Positions 22,667 to 27,149 of a stretch of 27,149 bases of DNA are shown here, in pieces. The position numbers and the translations under genes are program-made. Where the stretch lies: positions 1-27,149 of the forward strand of contig DGZP01000113.1 in NCBI GenBank assembly GCA_002398565.1. Reading direction: 5' to 3'. Every line of letters starts with the position of its first letter. The stretch's first letter is position 1. Below the pieces are notes generated by a model. That model worked only from the letters and a program-made list of their open reading frames with translations, searched no databases and was not told where the DNA came from. The stretch is from Proteiniphilum sp. UBA4977 (GTDB lineage Bacteria > Bacteroidota > Bacteroidia > Bacteroidales > Dysgonomonadaceae).

Positions 22667-23392
22667 TTAAAAATTCCACTTTGTGGCCAGGGTAGGAATG
22701 GCATAAAATTTACTTTCAGTGAATTTGTTTACAAAGTTGTAACTCAGCTCTATTTCGCTTCCAAACGAAAAGTTGGACGTGACGTTATACCATATCTGAG
22801 GCTCACTCAGGAAAACCATTTTTTTCCCTCCGGCATCGCTGCCTTCAGTAAAAGACTTATCCTCCGTCCAAAGATCCGCAAATCCGCCCAGGGAGAGCTT
22901 ACCACCTGCCAGCGATGCATTCCAGGTGACCGTCCACTGTACATCGTTGCTCACCTCCTGGAAAGCATTCAGTTTATAGACCACATAGGTGTTCATATAA
23001 AATTCACCCAATTGGAACGGATAACCGAACCCTGCCATATAAGATGCCGGAATGGAGAAACCAGCATCGGACCCTCTTCTTAATCCCAGTCCACCGTTAT
23101 ATTCGATATGGGGAAAAAGTGGAAAATCGCCAAGTTTAAATTCACGGGCGATCTCGGCATAAACAAGTCCGGGATTTTTTTTGTCGTGATTGAAATCGAA
23201 GTCCGCAAACATGAATGTACTTCCCCAGCGGTCTGCCTTAAACATCTCAAAGGTTGCGGTCAGATAATTCGAAGGTGATACATCATCGCCATATAAAGAA
23301 TGACGCGGATCAAAATGCAACTGTAAATTTTGTGCATGGACAGCTCCAAACACACAGAAGAGCAGAAGTGCAACTGAAATTTTACGTGTCAT
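22667..23392 (-). CDS. DUF5020 family outer-membrane protein (Tsx-like)
   Basis: A 241-residue secreted protein with a signal peptide (MTRK, hydrophobic core, AVHAQ cleavage near residue 20) and a beta-rich body ending in an aromatic residue (ATKWNF). The pattern of alternating strands, FMFADFDFNHDKKNPGLVYAEIAREF and later FGSEIELSYNF, resembles DUF5020 proteins, a group I recall as related to the nucleoside-specific Tsx channel. Substrate is inferred, not seen. The gene is upstream of the purine permease with a 19-base gap. Start: the ATG at 23392 gives a normal signal peptide; another ATG at 23401 adds three residues. A TACTTTTG promoter box lies at 23430-23437. Confidence 0.82.
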   Translation of the reverse strand: MTRKISVALLLFCVFGAVHAQNLQLHFDPRHSLYGDDVSPSNYLTATFEMFKADRWGSTFMFADFDFNHDKKNPGLVYAEIAREFKLGDFPLFPHIEYNGGLGLRRGSDAGFSIPASYMAGFGYPFQLGEFYMNTYVVYKLNAFQEVSNDVQWTVTWNASLAGGKLSLGGFADLWTEDKSFTEGSDAGGKKMVFLSEPQIWYNVTSNFSFGSEIELSYNFVNKFTESKFYAIPTLATKWNF

Positions 23393-23429
23393 AAAATACA
23401 TATAATGGTTAGTTTGTTTAAAGAAACGA

Positions 23430-23437
23430 CAAAAGTA
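23430..23437 (-). promoter_or_regulatory. Promoter -7 box of the DUF5020-permease operon (TACTTTTG)
   Basis: An exact TAnnTTTG match on the minus strand, 28 bases before the upstream ATG (23401). The nearest upstream TTTG is only 12 bases away, so the -33 element is uncertain. I saw no purine riboswitch-like structure in the short leader. Confidence 0.55.
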
Positions 23438-23521
23438 TCAAAATATTGGCAAACCTCCATCAAACGCTTTTGACTTTCTGCTCTTTTTCATTCGGATTGC
23501 CAATCTTAACGCATAAATTTG

Positions 23522-23529
23522 TATTTTTG
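23522..23529 (+). promoter_or_regulatory. Promoter -7 box of the cysS operon (TATTTTTG)
   Basis: An exact TAnnTTTG match with a partial -33 element (ATTG at 23496-23499, 22-base gap). It is inside the longest possible cysS frame (TTG at 23519) and so supports the ATG at 23555. The leader would be about 20 nt. Confidence 0.6.
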
Positions 23530-23554
23530 CCTTTTTAAAATTACCAGCCCCAAT

Positions 23555-25033
23555 ATGAACACAGATAAGGCAAACAATTTGGTTATTTACAACACCCTAA
23601 ATCGGAAGAAAGAAGCTTTTGAACCGCTCCACCCACCCCTCGTTGGCATGTATGTATGCGGACCCACTGTCTATAGTGATATCCATTTAGGCAATTGCCG
23701 CACATTCATCTCTTTTGATTTGATCTACCGTTATCTGCTTCATCTCGGCTACAAGGTGCGTTATGTGCGGAATATAACCGATGCGGGGCACCTGGAGGGG
23801 GACCGTGATGAAGGTGAGGACAAGTTTGCGAAAAAAGCCAAACTGGAGCAGCTCGAGCCGATGGAGATCGTGCAAAAATATACCCTCGGCTTTCATGAAG
23901 TACTGGCACTTTTTAATACCCTTCCTCCCAGCATTGAACCCACTGCCACCGGCCACATCCTGGAGCAGATCGAAATGATTAAAAAGATACTCGATGCGGG
24001 ATATGCCTATGAGGTAAGCGGTAGTGTCTACTTCGATGTAGAAAAATACAGCAGGGAGCATGACTACGGCACGCTGACCAACAGGAAACTGGAAGATATG
24101 ATGGAAGGAACACGTGAACTGGACGGCCAGGATGAAAAAAGAGGACGCCTCGACTTTGCCCTCTGGATCAAAGCAAAGTCTGAGACGCTGATGCAATGGC
24201 CTTCACCCTGGGGGTGGGGTTTCCCGGGATGGCACATCGAGTGCTCGGCCATGAGTACCAAGTATCTGGGAACAACCTTCGATATTCATGGCGGAGGCAT
24301 GGACCTGCAGGCTACACACCATACCAACGAGATCGCCCAGTCGCAGGCATGCAATCACACCGCACCCGTAAAATACTGGGTGCACACCAACATGCTCACT
24401 GTAAACGGGGCACGCATGTCGAAAAGTGCCGGCAACGGCTTCCTCCCCAAAGAGCTTTTTACCGGTAATCATCCCCTGCTGGAACGGGGCTACACTCCCA
24501 TGACGGTTCGTTTCTTCATGGCCCAGTCACATTACCGGAGTACGCTCGACTTCTCAAACGATGCGCTGCAGGCTGCTGAGAAAGGTTATAAGAAATTGAT
24601 GGAAAGCCTCTCTGCTTTGGAAAAAATTACAACTTCAGACTCCTCTTCGGTGAACATCAACGAGCTGGAGCAACGCTGTTATGCGGCAATGAATGACGAC
24701 TTTAACAGTCCCATGCTCATTGCCCATCTTTTTGAGGGAGTGCGCATCATCAATTCTGCGCTCGACAAAAAAGAAACACTCACTGCAGCAGATCTGGGCA
24801 CTTTGAAAAAGATCATGCATACCTTCATCTTTGAGGTGCTGGGGCTGGTAGATGAGACAAGACAAACGGCCGGAAGCGAGGTAATAGAGGGACTGATGCG
24901 GCTGATTATCGACATCCGTCAGTCGGCCCGAAACAACAGGGATTGGGCTACCTCGGACAAGATCAGGGATGCCCTGAAGGAGGCCGGCATTACCCTGAAA
25001 GACACCAAAGAAGGTGTGGAATGGAGGCTGTGA
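23555..25033 (+). CDS. cysS: Cysteinyl-tRNA synthetase
   Basis: Class I aminoacyl-tRNA synthetase that charges tRNA-Cys in the cytoplasm. At 492 residues it has the usual length. The HIGH-equivalent is HLGN (residues 44-47) and the KMSKS-equivalent is RMSKS (287-291). The zinc that discriminates cysteine is held by Cys35, Cys230, His255 and Glu259, matching E. coli Cys28, Cys209, His234 and Glu238 in spacing. A DALR-type anticodon domain fills the C-terminus. The frame could begin at TTG 23519, but a promoter box overlaps that point, so the ATG at 23555 is chosen. yaaA begins 2 bases after the stop codon and the NSS transporter follows. Confidence 0.97.
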   Translation: MNTDKANNLVIYNTLNRKKEAFEPLHPPLVGMYVCGPTVYSDIHLGNCRTFISFDLIYRYLLHLGYKVRYVRNITDAGHLEGDRDEGEDKFAKKAKLEQLEPMEIVQKYTLGFHEVLALFNTLPPSIEPTATGHILEQIEMIKKILDAGYAYEVSGSVYFDVEKYSREHDYGTLTNRKLEDMMEGTRELDGQDEKRGRLDFALWIKAKSETLMQWPSPWGWGFPGWHIECSAMSTKYLGTTFDIHGGGMDLQATHHTNEIAQSQACNHTAPVKYWVHTNMLTVNGARMSKSAGNGFLPKELFTGNHPLLERGYTPMTVRFFMAQSHYRSTLDFSNDALQAAEKGYKKLMESLSALEKITTSDSSSVNINELEQRCYAAMNDDFNSPMLIAHLFEGVRIINSALDKKETLTAADLGTLKKIMHTFIFEVLGLVDETRQTAGSEVIEGLMRLIIDIRQSARNNRDWATSDKIRDALKEAGITLKDTKEGVEWRL

Positions 25034-25035
25034 CC

Positions 25036-25797
25036 ATGCAAGTATTGATGTCGCCAGCAAAACTGATTTCTTTTCCGGACAAAAGAGACAAGTGCAAGAC
25101 CACAGAGCCGCTTTTTCCGGATAAAACGAAGGAACTGATTGCCGTTTGTCAGCAGCTGTCGGAGAAAGAGATTGGAACAATCATGAAAATCAACCCCAAA
25201 ATGGCACGTGAGGTTTATGAGCAGTTTCAGACCTTTTACTTCCAAACTACGCCTCAGCGTGCTGCAGCATTGGCTTATAACGGTATTGCCTACGCAGGAT
25301 TGAATGCGCATAATTTTTTGGATGATGATATTGCTTTTGCACAACATCACCTCAATATCCTTTCGGGTCTCTATGGCATTTTACGCCCTTTTGACCTTAT
25401 CAGGCCCTATCGTCTGGAGATGCAAAGACCGGTTGTATCCTCAGGCTATCGCAACCTCTACGAATTCTGGCAGGAGAAAGTAAACAGATATCTCGCAGAC
25501 CGGTTCAAGAGGGAAGAAAAAACAATCATCAACGTCACTTCGGGTGAGTATGCAAAGGTGATACGGAAAAACGCACTTCCTGCAGGTTTACGCATTATCG
25601 ATATCCGGTTTTTACAACATGAGAATGATTCGTTCAAACAAATTATCGTCCACACCAAAAAAGCCAGGGGACTGATGGCCCGTTATATCATCAAAAACAG
25701 AATCACCCATGCGGAGGATGTAAAGGGGTTCCACTACGAAGAGTACTTCTTCTATCCTGCCCTGTCTAAAGACAATGAGTGGGTCTTTGTGAGATAA
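25036..25797 (+). CDS. yaaA: YaaA family peroxide-stress protein (DUF328)
   Basis: A 253-residue cytoplasmic protein. E. coli YaaA lowers free intracellular iron under hydrogen peroxide stress, and structural work describes the family as DNA-binding. The family N-terminus (MQVLMSPAKLISF, like MLILISPAKTLDF) and the core segments YNGIAYAGL and ILSGLYGILRPFDLIRPYRLEM are present; the C-terminal HYEEYFFYPALSKDNEWVF is also typical. The ATG at 25036 is chosen over the ATG at 25021 because of this N-terminus and a GGAGG ribosome site nine bases upstream (25023-25027). It follows cysS by 2 bases and precedes the NSS symporter by 12. The link between CysRS, iron control and transport in one operon is unexplained. 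Confidence 0.93.
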   Translation: MQVLMSPAKLISFPDKRDKCKTTEPLFPDKTKELIAVCQQLSEKEIGTIMKINPKMAREVYEQFQTFYFQTTPQRAAALAYNGIAYAGLNAHNFLDDDIAFAQHHLNILSGLYGILRPFDLIRPYRLEMQRPVVSSGYRNLYEFWQEKVNRYLADRFKREEKTIINVTSGEYAKVIRKNALPAGLRIIDIRFLQHENDSFKQIIVHTKKARGLMARYIIKNRITHAEDVKGFHYEEYFFYPALSKDNEWVFVR

Positions 25798-25809
25798 AAG
25801 AATAAACAT

Positions 25810-27144
25810 ATGAACGGAAAAAGGATAACATTTGCCTCCAAAATAGGGGTAATCGCTGCGGCGGCAGGATCTGCCGTCGGCTTGGGTAATATATGGCGCT
25901 TCCCCAGTCAGACAGCCGATGGGGGAGGGGCAATCTTTATCCTGGTTTATATTGGATGCATTCTATTTTTTGGTATACCGCTGATGGTCAGCGAGTTTAT
26001 TGTGGGAAGGTCGTCCCAGGCCAACACAGCAGGGGCTTTTCACAAACTGGCACCCGGTACGCCCTGGAAATGGGTGGGCAGGCTGGGCGTACTTACCGGT
26101 TTCATTATCATGGGATTCTACATGGTAGTTTGCGGATGGACCCTGGACTATCTGATGCAATCTGTCACAGGAAACCTGTATGCTGTAAATGATTTTTCAG
26201 CAAACTTCGCTTCGTTGCTAAGCAACCCATTGCGACAAATTTCATGGATGGTTCTCTTCACCCTCCTGACATCATTCTTCATCCTCTCGGGCGTGAAAAG
26301 GGGAATCGAACAATCATCGAAGATCCTGATGCCGATACTCTTTCTGTTACTTATCATTCTTGCTCTGCGGGCTATCACGCTGGAAGGTGCTTCCGGCGGC
26401 CTCTCTTTCCTCTTTATGCCCAGCCTGGAACAGGTGAAGCCTACTGTCTTTCTCGATGCAATGGGTCAAGCCTTCTTCTCCCTCTCCATCGGTATGGGCT
26501 GTATGATTACTTACGGCTCCTACTTCAATAATCGCATCAACCTCACAAAAACTGCGATGCAGGTAGCCATTCTCGATACGCTGGTAGCCATACTCGCCGG
26601 AATGATCATCTTTCCAACCGCCTTTGCATTGACAACCAACCCCGAAACCATTGTCGATGAGTTGGTAGCCGGCGGACCCGGTCTGCTTTTCATCACCCTT
26701 CCCGGGTTATTTAATCAGATGCCGGCCTCCATGTTATGGGCAGCCATGTTTTTCTGTCTGCTGACACTCGCGGCAATTACATCCACCATCTCATTGATGG
26801 AAGTAGTCACTCTGTATTTGCATGAAGAGTACCGCCTCTCCCGAAAAATGAGTACCCTTATTGTCACCGTGGGTGTCATCATCCTGGGAATGATCTCCTC
26901 ATTCTCGGTTTCTTTTTTCAATTTACTCGACATCAGCTCTGCCAAGTTCATGCTTCCCGTCGGCGGTTTCTTCATTAGCCTTTTTGTGGGATGGTATCTG
27001 GACAAAAAGCTGGTATATGCACAACTGACCAACCAGGGAACACTGAAGCCAGCTATCGGTTTTCTGAAAACCTATATCTTCCTCTTGCGTTATATAGTAC
27101 CTCCTGCCATCCTCGCCATATTTATCTATGGTCTAACAGGCTGA
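25810..27144 (+). CDS. NSS-family sodium-dependent amino acid symporter
   Basis: A 444-residue inner-membrane transporter with the LeuT-type fold. TM1 has the signature AAAGSAVGLGNIWRFP (residues 17-32), the unwound helix that binds Na+ and substrate. DGGGAIFILVYIGCILFFGIPLM forms TM2, and later segments carry FFSLSIGMGCMITYGSY (TM6, near residues 224-240) and the TM8 region around AMFFCLLTLAAITSTISLME. I count 11 hydrophobic segments, matching bacterial NSS proteins such as Tyt1 that lack TM12. Substrate is likely a neutral or aromatic amino acid, but not resolved. It is third in an apparent operon with cysS and yaaA. The stop codon at 27142-27144 is inside the window, so the gene is complete. 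Confidence 0.93.
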   Translation: MNGKRITFASKIGVIAAAAGSAVGLGNIWRFPSQTADGGGAIFILVYIGCILFFGIPLMVSEFIVGRSSQANTAGAFHKLAPGTPWKWVGRLGVLTGFIIMGFYMVVCGWTLDYLMQSVTGNLYAVNDFSANFASLLSNPLRQISWMVLFTLLTSFFILSGVKRGIEQSSKILMPILFLLLIILALRAITLEGASGGLSFLFMPSLEQVKPTVFLDAMGQAFFSLSIGMGCMITYGSYFNNRINLTKTAMQVAILDTLVAILAGMIIFPTAFALTTNPETIVDELVAGGPGLLFITLPGLFNQMPASMLWAAMFFCLLTLAAITSTISLMEVVTLYLHEEYRLSRKMSTLIVTVGVIILGMISSFSVSFFNLLDISSAKFMLPVGGFFISLFVGWYLDKKLVYAQLTNQGTLKPAIGFLKTYIFLLRYIVPPAILAIFIYGLTG

Positions 27145-27149
27145 CAACA

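Noticed and set aside
23519..23554. N-terminal extension of cysS from a TTG start
   Set aside because: A promoter -7 box (23522-23529) overlaps it, and the ATG at 23555 gives a normal CysRS N-terminus.

Overview
This 27 kb window is a stretch of ordinary Bacteroidetes chromosome. The sequence suggests order Bacteroidales, perhaps a Dysgonomonadaceae/Porphyromonadaceae-type genome, but the genus cannot be fixed from sequence alone. Evidence for the phylum: repeated TAnnTTTG promoter boxes instead of sigma70 TATAAT boxes, mostly weak Shine-Dalgarno sites, Bacteroidetes protein families (DUF4251, DUF5020, a PF13568-type beta-barrel) and a lipid A pathway (lpxB, lpxH) that marks a Gram-negative envelope. 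I see no phage, transposase, plasmid, CRISPR or defence genes. No gene-free stretch exceeds about 250 bases.

Layout, left half. Positions 36-740 (-) encode a secreted outer-membrane beta-barrel protein. A free-standing tRNA-Leu(UAG) gene with its own promoter and hairpin terminator follows (944-1085, -). purN (-) and the acpP-fabF-rnc operon (+) diverge from a palindrome-rich spacer. rnc and pfkA converge on a shared terminator. surE, lpxB and pfkA lie in series on the minus strand. A PhoA-type alkaline phosphatase (+) diverges from surE and converges with a DUF4251 lipoprotein (-) on a bidirectional terminator. purD and a ten-helix membrane protein form a minus-strand pair.

Layout, right half. 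A FabK/nitronate-monooxygenase-like flavoprotein (+) stands alone. A compact plus-strand operon follows (13257-17950): an MBL-fold hydrolase, two GT4 glycosyltransferases, a SAM methyltransferase and a GT2 glycosyltransferase, with adjoining or overlapping ends. Then come a TrmH/SpoU RNA methyltransferase (+), the minus-strand series radC - SufT-like factor - lpxH, a single-gene efp unit, and a minus-strand pair made of a DUF5020 (Tsx-like) outer-membrane protein and an AzgA-type purine permease. cysS, yaaA and an NSS sodium symporter form the last plus-strand operon.

How they work together: most genes are housekeeping (purine synthesis, fatty acid synthesis, RNA processing, lipid A, translation, glycolysis). 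The parts that look least described are the small glycosyltransferase/methyltransferase operon, whose first GT4 lacks the usual EX7E motif; the DUF5020-purine permease pair, which looks like a two-membrane uptake route; a phosphofructokinase with a mixed ATP/PPi active-site signature; and promoters so close to start codons that the mRNAs may be leaderless. I did not find a clear novel multi-gene system; the findings are graded accordingly.
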